Shown here piece after piece: positions 37,629 through 45,586 of a DNA stretch of 64,000 nt. Each line of letters begins with the position of its first letter. The first letter of the stretch is position 1. The notes below the pieces were generated by a model, which worked only from the letters and a program-made list of their open reading frames with translations, ran no database searches and was not told where the DNA came from. Source of the stretch: Pseudomonas syringae pv. cilantro (GTDB lineage Bacteria; Pseudomonadota; Gammaproteobacteria; Pseudomonadales; Pseudomonadaceae); NCBI RefSeq assembly GCF_001293775.1, contig NZ_LGLN01000035.1:39755-103754 (forward strand), read 5' to 3'. A program made the translations under genes and the position numbers.

Positions 37629-37666
37629 AGTGCGCATCCGGTCTTGGCCCTTGCGGGATCTATAAA

Positions 37667-37697
37667 CGAAAAAGGCCCGCCGATATGGCGAGCCTTT
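37667..37697 (-). terminator. Hairpin with T run before the holin gene
   Basis: AAAGGC-CGCC/GGCG-GCCTTT stem with one mismatch and a T5 run on the minus strand. It would stop late transcription unless antiterminated. Confidence 0.6.
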
Positions 37698-37703
37698 GAA
37701 ATG

Positions 37704-37754
37704 GGTGCAGATGGCCGGAGCTGATCCCGGCATTCGGGTTGATGGAGTTGCACC
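37704..37754. other. Compact two-arm inverted-repeat structure, possible RNA element
   Basis: An outer stem GGTGCA/TGCACC (37704-37709 with 37749-37754) encloses a GCCGG/CCGGC hairpin (37714-37718 with 37727-37731) and a second small arm CATT/GATG. It lies between late-promoter-side terminators and the holin. It is not a tRNA (no T-arm or D-arm). No coding frame fits. Confidence 0.45.
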
Positions 37755-37835
37755 ATAGTCCAGAGGGGCTCCGATTTCCCCAGGGCAAAGCCCGTGACCT
37801 TTGCGCATCAGCCTGCGCATTCATCTGCATAAAGC

Positions 37836-37863
37836 AAAAAACCCAACACTCGGCCGGGCTTTT
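37836..37863 (-). terminator. Terminator-like hairpin at the start of the late operon
   Basis: AAAAGCCC/GGGTTTTT with one bulge and a T6 run on the minus strand, about 75 bases after the Q gene. Its place matches a lambda tR'-type terminator overcome by Q. Confidence 0.5.
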
Positions 37864-37937
37864 GATTAAGGTGCCGCGCTGGAACAGCTGAACACCGTGC
37901 TATAAAAACAGGTGTTTATCAGGCCTGAAAGAACTTT
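37864..37937 (-). promoter_or_regulatory. Likely late promoter region downstream of Q
   Basis: Non-coding gap between the Q stop and the first terminator. It contains a TATAGC -10-like element on the minus strand and an AACACC/GGTGTT dyad (37890-37914). Late promoters of lambdoid phages lie here; the exact start was not resolved. Confidence 0.4.
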
Positions 37938-38324
37938 TTACGCAGCCTCGGAAATATCTCCCAAAGCACCATCAATCCACGCCACTCCCTGCCGGATGAT
38001 TTCGCGCGCGGATCGCTCCGACATCTTGTGATGCTCGGCAATCCGGACCATCGTCCATTTGGAGCCGAAGTACCACCAGATGAAATCCCCCATCTGCTGG
38101 TTGCGCGTAATCAACCTTGCGATAGTGGCGTCCACAAGCATTGCCGTGTCATCGGTGATCACATAAGTCGTTGCGCTCGGCTCCGGGCAGCACTGGTTCT
38201 TCAACGCAGCCAGCGGGGAGACGTAGCGCGGCACGCCCATGCCAGACATCCGCCAGGAGCCCCAGTTTTCCAGCAGGTATTCGGTGTCGCCCAGGGGCTT
38301 ATCGACGTATGTACGCTTTTTCAT
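37938..38324 (-). CDS. Antitermination protein Q family
   Basis: 128 aa (MKKRTYVDKPLGDTEYLLEN). An N-terminal LENWGSWRMSGMGVPRYVSP is characteristic of one lambdoid Q family (PF06530), followed by a helix-turn-helix (WTMVRIAEHHKMSERSAREI). It lets RNA polymerase read through late terminators. It is the last early gene, with an ATGA overlap upstream. Confidence 0.85.
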   Translation of the reverse strand: MKKRTYVDKPLGDTEYLLENWGSWRMSGMGVPRYVSPLAALKNQCCPEPSATTYVITDDTAMLVDATIARLITRNQQMGDFIWWYFGSKWTMVRIAEHHKMSERSAREIIRQGVAWIDGALGDISEAA

Positions 38325-38605
38325 GCTGCCTTCCTCGGATCTGGTTCATTCATGCCGAAGAGTTCTTTCAGCAGTTTGGTGGCTATGGCGCTTTTGGCGT
38401 TGCCTTCAGCAATCCATGCGCGGGCGAAGGTTTCGAAGCCTGCGCTCGCCCGAGAGGCGTGCCAGTCGGCCACGATATCCATCAGCGCGGCCGAGGCCAT
38501 CCGGCCGTTGTTGGCTTCGAGCAACTGGCGGTTGCCGATCTTGAGGAATTTGCATTCCACTGCCGTCAGGCTCTTGCGCGGCAGTGCCGCTGTAACATTG
38601 CTCAT
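38321..38605 (-). CDS. Early phage protein, unknown
   Basis: 94 aa, helical (MSNVTAALPRKSLTAVECKF). ATGA overlaps on both sides place it firmly in the early operon. No family recognised. Confidence 0.65.
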   Translation of the reverse strand: MSNVTAALPRKSLTAVECKFLKIGNRQLLEANNGRMASAALMDIVADWHASRASAGFETFARAWIAEGNAKSAIATKLLKELFGMNEPDPRKAA

Positions 38606-39981
38606 GACTGGCTACCCCGATTGAAACGATTGGCGAATGACGAGCGGCCCATTTCGACCTCCTCGTCTGTTGCGCGTGGATTTCCGGCGAAGTCCACAAA
38701 GCGGACAAACTGCCCCTGCTGCTGAACCATGCACGACCCGGTTTTGGCGTGGCGGCACTTGCCCACGATCAATTCAACCACGCCGTTCTGGCCTTCCTCG
38801 CTGTCCATATCCCGGTGAACGAGGATCACGACGTCAGCGTCAGCCTCGATCTGACCAGAGTCACGCAGGTCGCTCGGGCGTGGCTTCTTGTCAGTGCGGT
38901 TGGTTGATCCACGGTTGAGCTGCGCCAGCACGATCACCGGAATGTTCAGCTCTTTGGCCATGTTCTTCAGCGCAGTGGATATCTTGCCCAGCTCGAGCGT
39001 TCGGTTCTGCCCGCTACCTTCAGCGGCGATCAGGCCGATGTAGTCCACCACCACGATGTCAAGGCCCTCTTTGCGCTGCACCTGCCTGGCTGTTGACCGA
39101 ATCCGGGCAGCAGTCATGCCTTCCTCATCGCAGACGAACAGGCGGGAGTTCGCCAACACGTTCACGGCGCTAGTGATCTTCGGCCAGTCTTCGTCCTGGA
39201 GCGTATGCCCCTCATCAAGACGCGTCAGGCTTACACCGCCCACGGACGCAATGCCGCGCGTTACCAGCTCTTCCTTGGTCATTTCCATCGAGACGATGAG
39301 ACCGACGCCTTTGTCGAAGCATGCAATATGCTGGGCGATCTGCACGCCCAGCGTTGTTTTGCCTGAGCCCGGCAGGCCGGCGATCACGATCATGTTTTTG
39401 TTGCGCAGACCACGGATTAGGTCGTCCAGATCCTTTAGGCCGCTTGAGTGCCCGAGCTGTTTTGCGCCGTTGAATCGACTGTCGATGCCATCGATTACGG
39501 GGGTCAGAACCTCGCTGTACTTGTAATAATCCTTCCGGTCGGGTGCGCCCAGGTCGCGCAGATCCGCTGTTGCCTGCTGGGCCAGCGCGATGATGTCGGC
39601 GACCGGCAAGCTTTCGCTGGCCGAATCCTTGATCACTTCCGCGACCTCAACCACCCGGCGCAGCGCGGAACGCTCCAGCACGATGCGCTGATATCCGGCC
39701 CAGTTCGCGGTGCTGGGAATGTTTCTGGCTATCTCTGACGCATAGGCCAGGGTTCGCGCGCCGCTGGGCAACTCCGGATGCTCGACGCCCACCGTCACCA
39801 CATCGATCATTTGACCGGCTGCGTGCGTGTCGATGATTGCCTGATACAGCGCGGCGTTGTCGTCATAGGCGAAGTCGGCCGTCGTGATCCGGGCGGTGAT
39901 GGCGTCGAACAGTGAAGCGTCCAGCAGTAATGCGCCCAGAATCCCGTGCTCAGCCTCAAGGCTGTAAAGTTCGCGGCTCAT
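38602..39981 (-). CDS. DnaB-like replicative helicase
   Basis: 459 aa from MSRELYSLEAEHGILGALLL (an upstream ATG at 40017 lies inside the loader gene). An N-terminal DnaB domain (about 1-110) and a RecA-like C-terminal domain with Walker A GLPGSGKTTLGV (about 210) and Walker B VVVDYIGLI (about 320), plus VLAQLNRGSTNRTDKKP. It unwinds phage DNA and is loaded by the upstream DnaC-like protein. Confidence 0.93.
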   Translation of the reverse strand: MSRELYSLEAEHGILGALLLDASLFDAITARITTADFAYDDNAALYQAIIDTHAAGQMIDVVTVGVEHPELPSGARTLAYASEIARNIPSTANWAGYQRIVLERSALRRVVEVAEVIKDSASESLPVADIIALAQQATADLRDLGAPDRKDYYKYSEVLTPVIDGIDSRFNGAKQLGHSSGLKDLDDLIRGLRNKNMIVIAGLPGSGKTTLGVQIAQHIACFDKGVGLIVSMEMTKEELVTRGIASVGGVSLTRLDEGHTLQDEDWPKITSAVNVLANSRLFVCDEEGMTAARIRSTARQVQRKEGLDIVVVDYIGLIAAEGSGQNRTLELGKISTALKNMAKELNIPVIVLAQLNRGSTNRTDKKPRPSDLRDSGQIEADADVVILVHRDMDSEEGQNGVVELIVGKCRHAKTGSCMVQQQGQFVRFVDFAGNPRATDEEVEMGRSSFANRFNRGSQS

Positions 39982-40763
39982 GCTGCACCTCGCGCCGACG
40001 GCCAGCGGAACACGCACACCAGCCCGCCACGGTCACGCAGGCGATCCACTGCACGGTCGCCCATGCTCAGCTTCAGGTCGGTGATGCTCAGATTGCTGAT
40101 GACTATCGTCGGCTTGAGCTGCTCGTATCGTCCGTTGATCACCTCGAACAGAACCTGCCGCTCGAAGTCGGTGCCGTTCTGCAAGCCCACTTCATCGATC
40201 ACCAGCAAGTGCGGGCGGATCAGATCGGCATAGACCTGTGCTTCGGTTTTCGTTGGCGAGCCGAACGTTTCCTTGACGCTACGGATGATCGTCCCGGCCG
40301 TGGTGTAGCGCCCAGTCGCGCCTTGGGAACCGAAATACCGGATGACCTGCTGCAGGATGCCCGTGGCGAGGTGCGTCTTTCCGGTTCCCACCTGACCGAG
40401 CAGCATCATGCAACGCCCGGCATCGTAGTTCTCCGCGAAACGCTCCACGTAGTCCCTGGCGACGTTCCAGGCGCGAGCCTTGGCATCGTCACTCCCGGCG
40501 ACCCAGTTTTCAAGGGTGGCCTGCTGGAAGCGGACAGGGATGCACGTATCAAGCAGCTGTGCGTTCAGCAAGCGATCCCTGTGAAGCAGCACGCCGCCAG
40601 CGCGGACGCTGATGTCAGTTGAATGGCGATTATCGAACTCGCAGCGCGGGCAGCCGTACCAGATCGGGTCTGCGCCGAACTGCTCAACCAGCGCATTGGT
40701 GTACTGGCCGTGGATCGAGCAAACGCCTGGGCGGCTGTCGACGGTGTAGCGGGCCTGGCTCAT
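39978..40763 (-). CDS. DnaC-like helicase loader ATPase
   Basis: 261 aa. N-terminal cysteine pairs (CSIHG, CPRC) suggest a zinc-binding segment. The AAA+ domain has Walker A MLLGQVGTGKTHLA (about 125), Walker B HLLVIDEVGL and sensor 1 TIVISNLS. Homologues load DnaB onto phage origins. ATGA overlaps link it to the initiator and helicase. Confidence 0.9.
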   Translation of the reverse strand: MSQARYTVDSRPGVCSIHGQYTNALVEQFGADPIWYGCPRCEFDNRHSTDISVRAGGVLLHRDRLLNAQLLDTCIPVRFQQATLENWVAGSDDAKARAWNVARDYVERFAENYDAGRCMMLLGQVGTGKTHLATGILQQVIRYFGSQGATGRYTTAGTIIRSVKETFGSPTKTEAQVYADLIRPHLLVIDEVGLQNGTDFERQVLFEVINGRYEQLKPTIVISNLSITDLKLSMGDRAVDRLRDRGGLVCVFRWPSARGAA

Positions 40764-41548
40764 TGGTCACCTCCAGAAATCCGGTAGTTGCCATTGCCGT
40801 CCAGCTCCAGCCCGTCGGTGTGGTCAACCTGATCGAGCTGGGTGTGACGAGATGGCTTTCCGTTCTTGGCGCTGGTTCCTGGCAGGACAGACTCGGGGGA
40901 CACGTCGCTCCAGCTGCTGGCGGTGGACTTATCCAGCACCGCGTCTGGGTCGGCATGGTTTGCCAGCTTAGCGGCGATCATTTCGCAAGCACGAAGCGTC
41001 AGTGGTGCCCGTTTGGTTTTCCGCATATCGCAGAAGTCAGTCCAGGCTCTTTCCGATGCATTAGCAGGCTTCACCGCTGTAGGGTCGAACTTTGGACTCT
41101 TCCCCTTTCCAGCACCCGAAGGGTTTTCAGTACTTACTGGAGTTTTCAGTACTTGCTTACCTTCAATACTTACTAGTGTCGGATTTGCCGTATGCGGTCC
41201 AGCCGGAAGCGGCTCAGCCGGATACGGTAAATCCGTAAGCGGTGACTCAGACACAAAATAGGTCACTTCGCCCAGCACTCCAGCCCCGGAACGAGGCTGT
41301 TCACGTCGGACATATCCGGCGTTGATGAGCTCGTCGAGCAAGCCATAGATACCATCACGACCCGTTGGCTTCGCAGACCCGGCGGTCTCACCGCGCAGGT
41401 GGGCGGGTGAGACCTTCCAGTGATCAGGCTTGCCGAGTAGGAACACCAAAACACCACGAGCTGCCCAGCTCAATCGCCGGTCCTCGCTGATGCTCTTGCT
41501 CAACAGGTAGAAATTCCCCTCTGGGCGAGGGGCGCGGATGATGCTCAT
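40760..41548 (-). CDS. Phage replication initiator (O-like) with winged-helix domain
   Basis: 262 aa from MSIIRAPRPEGNFYLLSKSI; the longer frame to 41752 lies in the neighbouring gene. The N-terminal winged helix (LSWAARGVLVFLLGKPDHWKVS...GIYGLLDELINAGYVRRE, about 20-95) probably binds the origin. A proline- and serine-rich linker and a C-terminal domain follow. The origin-like repeats lie inside its own linker-coding region, as in lambda O. Confidence 0.82.
   Translation of the reverse strand: MSIIRAPRPEGNFYLLSKSISEDRRLSWAARGVLVFLLGKPDHWKVSPAHLRGETAGSAKPTGRDGIYGLLDELINAGYVRREQPRSGAGVLGEVTYFVSESPLTDLPYPAEPLPAGPHTANPTLVSIEGKQVLKTPVSTENPSGAGKGKSPKFDPTAVKPANASERAWTDFCDMRKTKRAPLTLRACEMIAAKLANHADPDAVLDKSTASSWSDVSPESVLPGTSAKNGKPSRHTQLDQVDHTDGLELDGNGNYRISGGDQ
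41126..41235. other. Candidate phage replication origin inside the initiator gene
   Basis: Three copies of TTCAGTACTTR/TTCAATACTTA begin at 41126, 41145 and 41162, followed by an inverted repeat CGGATTTGCCGTAT (41180-41193) and ATACGGTAAATCCG (41222-41235) with one mismatch. Iterons plus a dyad within an O-like gene parallel the lambda origin. Confidence 0.55.
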
Positions 41549-42141
41549 TGCAGCGTCTCCCCTGGCTTGCGGGCTATCTGTGCGGCCATCGCCTCCAGTG
41601 ATCCACCGGAGAGGCGCAGCACAAGCTGGCGAAGCGCGGTTGTGACGTTGATCGCCTCCACAGCAAGCGTGGCACCGATTTGCGCGTTGTTTGCAGCAAG
41701 CGTCGCGTTTGTGCCCAGGCGGATCTGCTCGGCAGAGTTGAATGCCTTGCATGCCAGTGCCATATCACTTAGCTCGCTGTATACCTCAGGGGGCGTAGGC
41801 GCAACGAACGAGCCAGCTACTGGAATGTGCATATCTGGCGGTTGCTCACCTGCCAGCAGGCACCGACTCTCCACCTCTCGGTGATCGTCTGAAACCTTCT
41901 GGGCGTCTCCGCCGGTACGGCGCTCGAACAGGACCTTGAGCGCCCAGTACGCGCCGACCAGATCAATGTAGCTGTCGTCACGCTCTTCGATTTTGCCACC
42001 GTCATGAATGAACTCGACTGCATCTTGAACGCTCTGGAAACACTTGAGCAGCAGCGCGACATCAGTGAATCGTTCGAAGAATTCCTGATTAATCGTGTCT
42101 GCTGAGGTGAGCTTTGGGAAAAGGTTGATTACATTGCTCAC
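41545..42141 (-). CDS. Early phage protein, unknown
   Basis: 198 aa from a GTG start (VSNVINLFPKLTSADT) in a GTGA overlap with the upstream gene. A helical protein with FTDVALLLKCFQSVQDAVEFIHD. No family recognised. Confidence 0.65.
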   Translation of the reverse strand: MSNVINLFPKLTSADTINQEFFERFTDVALLLKCFQSVQDAVEFIHDGGKIEERDDSYIDLVGAYWALKVLFERRTGGDAQKVSDDHREVESRCLLAGEQPPDMHIPVAGSFVAPTPPEVYSELSDMALACKAFNSAEQIRLGTNATLAANNAQIGATLAVEAINVTTALRQLVLRLSGGSLEAMAAQIARKPGETLQ

Positions 42142-42452
42142 AGCGCACGCTCCAGGCGCTGGATCAGCGTGCGCATCTTGCATTTGGTACTGGTGGTCAG
42201 ATAGCGCGCCGCAAGCCAGCGCTGGAAAGCAGCATCGGTGAAGCGCAATACACCGCTGAACCGGTCATCCTCGGGGTCTATGCGCTTGCGTGGCTCATCG
42301 GGGTACGGATGCCCGTATGCGGTGAAGTAGGTCTTGTACAGAGCATTCAACTCACGACGCAGGCTGTTGCGCTGCGTCTCGGCCTGCTGGTAGTTCACAG
42401 CGGCCTCGGCGATCTGCCCCATGAGTTCGTCGTAGGTAATTTTCTTGCTCAC
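42138..42452 (-). CDS. Early phage protein, unknown
   Basis: 104 aa from GTG (VSKKITYDELMGQIAEAAVN) in a GTGA overlap with the antirepressor gene. N-terminal coiled coil and a tyrosine-rich middle. No family recognised; the longer frame to 42713 is a shadow of the upstream gene. Confidence 0.6.
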   Translation of the reverse strand: MSKKITYDELMGQIAEAAVNYQQAETQRNSLRRELNALYKTYFTAYGHPYPDEPRKRIDPEDDRFSGVLRFTDAAFQRWLAARYLTTSTKCKMRTLIQRLERAL

Positions 42453-43270
42453 AGGGGCTTCTCCGGATTGAATTTCTCGTAAAAAAACTGCCCATCCCAC
42501 GTCTTTTTCATGGGCAGTTTCAAGGCCATGTAGAGGTCGAACAGCTTCTTGGTGCCTTCCTCTAGCATCACTGGCGCGTAACGAATGAACGCAGTGACGC
42601 CCTCTCCACTGACCTTGACTGGCTTCTCGGTGAGCCACTGTTTCGACCGGGCGATGCTGTACACCCGGTACTTCGGTGAGTGCTCCGGGTCTTTCTCTGT
42701 GTTGTAGATCCACCGCAAATCCAGCAGCACGGCGTTGATCTGCTGGCTGTTGACGCCATTGAGGCGCTTCGCGAACTGGGTCGGCGTCTCGCCCGGCATG
42801 AAGAGGTTTTCAAGTGCCTCGATCTTCTTGGCCTGCTGCTGGTTTTCGATTGCCAGCACGGCCTTTTCTTCGGCGAGGTCAGCGGCAAGGCGCAGAGCTG
42901 CCGGAAGATCCTGGGGTAGCATCGGCGCAGATGGCGTACGAAAGTAGTTACTGACCAGCTGGCGCTGGACTGTCCAGGCCAGATCATCAGTCAGAGACTT
43001 GACGAGCATCAGGTAGCCCTGCTCGGTCAGGACGATCAGGCCGCGATTAGGGATATCAGTCTCTAAACCGCGAATTTCGCTGTTTTGAGCGCGGGAAATG
43101 ATGAAGTAGTCAGAACCCTCCAGCAGCCGATTGCGATGCTCCCGAAAATTGCGCCCGGCGGTGTCATCTGGCCGCTGATGCACCTGATCGATCATTGCGA
43201 GCGTGACAACGCGCTGGCCGCGATACTCAACGATGGGAACCGGTGTGTTGTTGATGTTGATCGGGCTCAT
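42449..43270 (-). CDS. ORF6N/KilA-type phage antirepressor
   Basis: 273 aa. The N-terminal ORF6N domain (VPIVEYRGQRVVTLAMIDQVH...GRNFREHRNRLLEGSDYF, about 10-100) is followed by a coiled coil and a C-terminal DNA-binding region (ETPTQFAKRLNGVNSQQINAV). Proteins of this type act as antirepressors or gene regulators in lambdoid phages. Confidence 0.82.
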   Translation of the reverse strand: MSPININNTPVPIVEYRGQRVVTLAMIDQVHQRPDDTAGRNFREHRNRLLEGSDYFIISRAQNSEIRGLETDIPNRGLIVLTEQGYLMLVKSLTDDLAWTVQRQLVSNYFRTPSAPMLPQDLPAALRLAADLAEEKAVLAIENQQQAKKIEALENLFMPGETPTQFAKRLNGVNSQQINAVLLDLRWIYNTEKDPEHSPKYRVYSIARSKQWLTEKPVKVSGEGVTAFIRYAPVMLEEGTKKLFDLYMALKLPMKKTWDGQFFYEKFNPEKPL

Positions 43271-43794
43271 TGCGAGGCCTCCGCTTTCTTCTTCCGCGCA
43301 GCAACTTCAATCGCAGCCATGAGCGAAGCATCGTCACGCTGCAGCGCTTCGTTGGCTGACTGCATAAACGACCGATGCGGAATGGCGTCGAGGCTGCTAC
43401 CCAACCGGCACGCAGAAGCCTCAACCCACGTTGAAAGCTCGCTGAAGAACCCGACACGCTGACCGCTAACAGAATCCTTCTCCTCCTTGGTGACCGGGTT
43501 TCTGTTCTCAAGCGAATGCAGCATTCCTGTTAGGTGTGTGCTGATCAAAGCAAGCGGGTTGCCCTGCTCATCGCGGACATATTTTAGGTACATGCGGAAC
43601 ACGAGCTTTCCAACATCGATGCCAGCGAAGTATCCGCCCGACAGGGGCACGTCCCAGCTGGAGTGATGCTTGCTGTGATCGCGGCCCACAAAGGGTAGGC
43701 GGTCCCATGCGCTTGCCTGCTCTGGCTTCTCGCGCAGACCTATCTGCTTGCGTTTCGGGACACGGCGCGGTGATTTGGGAATTACAGCTTTCAT
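43267..43794 (-). CDS. Early phage protein, unknown
   Basis: 175 aa, with a basic N-terminus (MKAVIPKSPRRVPKRKQIGL) and GGYFAGIDVGKLVFRMYLKY. No domain recognised. ATGA overlaps on both sides. The KRK-rich start suggests nucleic-acid binding. Confidence 0.6.
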   Translation of the reverse strand: MKAVIPKSPRRVPKRKQIGLREKPEQASAWDRLPFVGRDHSKHHSSWDVPLSGGYFAGIDVGKLVFRMYLKYVRDEQGNPLALISTHLTGMLHSLENRNPVTKEEKDSVSGQRVGFFSELSTWVEASACRLGSSLDAIPHRSFMQSANEALQRDDASLMAAIEVAARKKKAEASQ

Positions 43795-44198
43795 TGGACT
43801 TCACCGTTCGCGCCACAATCCAGAGGCATGTCGTTTCGTGGCGCGCGCTTGTCGTCCAGTGTTGCCCACTTGCCAACGGCAAGATCGATCACGTCCTTGC
43901 CCGAAGCCGCGTCAAAACGGTTCAGATGACCACTGAACCCCAGAAGCGCCCAACTTGTTGCGCTGCAGTCCTTCGCCCAGGCGTCATAATCCAGGTGGTC
44001 GCCGACATCTTTCTTGTCAGCACACCACTCCGGAAGCTGGCTGGCGAGACGCATTTCATTCAGGTACGTCCACCAGCGGGACGCATGCTTTCTTTCGGCG
44101 ATCAGAAGGTCTGCGATAAACCGCTTCTGTTCGGCGGTAAACGTGATTTCCGAAGACGCTTGCGCTACTGGGGACGTGGTGGTATTTTTTGCGTGCAT
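43791..44198 (-). CDS. Early phage protein, unknown
   Basis: 135 aa from MHAKNTTTSPVAQASSEITF. First gene after cro on the early transcript. No family recognised. Its ribosome site TTGGAG lies in a GTTCT/AGAAC hairpin (44205-44217), which could limit translation. Confidence 0.6.
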   Translation of the reverse strand: MHAKNTTTSPVAQASSEITFTAEQKRFIADLLIAERKHASRWWTYLNEMRLASQLPEWCADKKDVGDHLDYDAWAKDCSATSWALLGFSGHLNRFDAASGKDVIDLAVGKWATLDDKRAPRNDMPLDCGANGEVQ

Positions 44199-44255
44199 TG
44201 GTTCGTTCTCCAAGAACGAGAAGTTTCGAAACACTCCTTGCCGGGAGTGGTTAAA

Positions 44256-44282
44256 GGGCCCGCCTACGAAGCGGGCTTTTTG
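44256..44282. terminator. Strong hairpin between cro and the early operon
   Basis: GCCCGC/GCGGGC with a T5 run on the plus strand and a weaker T run on the minus side. On the early (minus) transcript it may act as a leaky tR1-like terminator; on the plus strand it is a good intrinsic terminator. Confidence 0.6.
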
Positions 44283-44333
44283 TTGCCTGGCGTTTGGGTT
44301 AGCCAGACAGCAAAAATTTTGATTGGCAGGAGG

Positions 44334-44639
44334 TCACGGGGAGGCCTGCGCAGTACTGGATACGCATACAGAGCCATCAGGCCCACGTGCGGAGATCAAG
44401 AATTCAGCGGATGATTCACCTACTTTGTGGCGAGCTTCGAGTTGAGCAATAAGCTCACAGAGCGAAGACGCTCGGATGGCGCCATCGGTGACGGCCTCGG
44501 CAAGCAGTGCCTTTTCGGGGCTAACCTTTTGCGATCCTGACAGCCAATAAGAAACCGTAGCCTGCGAGACACCCAGGGCCTCCCCAGTCTTCGCTTGGCT
44601 GCCGAAAAAATTAATTAGTTCGCTGATTTTTTTAGCCAT
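44334..44639 (-). CDS. Cro-like repressor, YdaS/HTH type
   Basis: 101 aa. A helix-turn-helix at residues about 5-40 (LINFFGSQAKTGEALGVSQATVSYWLSGSQKV). It faces the CI-type gene across an 86-base operator region, the cro position in lambdoid phages. It is expected to repress the lysogeny promoter. Confidence 0.82.
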   Translation of the reverse strand: MAKKISELINFFGSQAKTGEALGVSQATVSYWLSGSQKVSPEKALLAEAVTDGAIRASSLCELIAQLEARHKVGESSAEFLISARGPDGSVCVSSTAQASP

Positions 44640-44651
44640 GAAGGCGGCCTC

Positions 44652-44669
44652 TGATAAGTCCTTTTATAG
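44652..44669. promoter_or_regulatory. Operator 1 (cro side)
   Basis: TGATAA-N6-TTATAG, 13 bases upstream of the cro start. Same 18-bp layout as the two other sites. Confidence 0.55.
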
Positions 44670-44698
44670 ACTGCACAGAAGAATACTTATTTGCAACA

Positions 44699-44716
44699 CT
44701 ATAAGCTAATTTATAG
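44699..44716. promoter_or_regulatory. Operator 2 (repressor side)
   Basis: CTATAA-N6-TTATAG with perfect 6-bp arms, 47 bases from operator 1 and immediately before the ribosome site of the CI-type gene. Binding here could autoregulate the repressor. Confidence 0.65.
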
Positions 44717-44725
44717 GATGAGCGG

Positions 44726-45505
44726 ATGAACCTATCAGAACGAATCAAGCTCGCGCGCAAAGAAGCCCATCTGACTCAGTCCGAGTTGGCAGAGAAGGTC
44801 GGCATCGCTCAGACCGCAATCAGTCAGCTTGAATCCGGGAAGACTTTGCGGTCCTCGTATTTGCTTCAAATCGCTCAGGAGTGCGGGGTAAATAGCTTGT
44901 GGCTCCAAACCGGCGAAGGGGATATCCACACCCTGGAAGATCCCAAGGATCTTTGGGCGGCGGCTCTTGAGGAGCTCGTTAATGGGGAGCATGAGGATGA
45001 CGCACCGCTCAATAACGCTGTCCGGAAAAGGATCGAAGCCCTTCAGGCGGTCAGTAAATTCGCTCCCTCTAACTCACTTCTCACATCGGAAATTCCGTAC
45101 CTGATTGAGCTTGACGATCCTGATGATCCCAGCAGGACAGCTGTCGAGATCAGCGCAACCGCACGGCTTGACCTTAACAACGAGATTCTAGAGAAACAGG
45201 GCGTGGGAGCTGAACACGTCGTTGCAGTAGCTATCTCGGGAAACTCAATGAGTCCGGTATTGCATGACGGCAGCACTGTCCTTGCAAATATGAACGAAAG
45301 TTTGGTTGTGGACGGAAAGATGTACGTTATCGACCACGGAGGCCAGATCAGGGTGAAGGCACTTTATCGACTCCCTGGTGGCGGAATTCGGGTTCGAAGC
45401 TACAACACAGCAGAGCACCCTGACGAAACGTACACAGCGCGTGAAATGGAAGATTCTCGGATTCGCATAATGGGGCGTGTTTTCTGGGGAGCCTCTTTTT
45501 ACTAG
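44726..45505 (+). CDS. CI-type repressor with HTH and S24 peptidase domains
   Basis: 259 aa. N-terminal XRE helix-turn-helix (residues about 6-60, HLTQSELAEKVGIAQTAISQ) and a C-terminal LexA/S24 domain with serine S174 (GNSMSP) and lysine K211 (IRVKALYR). It maintains lysogeny by binding the shared CTATAA/TTATAG sites. No Ala-Gly or Cys-Gly pair is visible in the linker (residues 60-165), so the usual RecA-stimulated cleavage is uncertain. It is the first gene of the rightward side. Confidence 0.92.
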   Translation: MNLSERIKLARKEAHLTQSELAEKVGIAQTAISQLESGKTLRSSYLLQIAQECGVNSLWLQTGEGDIHTLEDPKDLWAAALEELVNGEHEDDAPLNNAVRKRIEALQAVSKFAPSNSLLTSEIPYLIELDDPDDPSRTAVEISATARLDLNNEILEKQGVGAEHVVAVAISGNSMSPVLHDGSTVLANMNESLVVDGKMYVIDHGGQIRVKALYRLPGGGIRVRSYNTAEHPDETYTAREMEDSRIRIMGRVFWGASFY

Positions 45506-45525
45506 GTAATTCGCCAACCATCCAA

Positions 45526-45547
45526 GCCCGGCATGCCGGGTTTTTTT
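45526..45547 (+). terminator. Intrinsic terminator after the repressor gene
   Basis: CCGGCATGCCGG palindrome followed by a seven-T run, 20 bases after the repressor stop. Confidence 0.85.
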
Positions 45548-45586
45548 GTGCCTGACATCCGGGAAAAAGCAAACTGATAAAAATTA

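Noticed and set aside
37704..37754. tRNA gene
   Set aside because: The outer stem is only 6 bp, and there is no T-loop, no D-loop and no anticodon arm of proper length.
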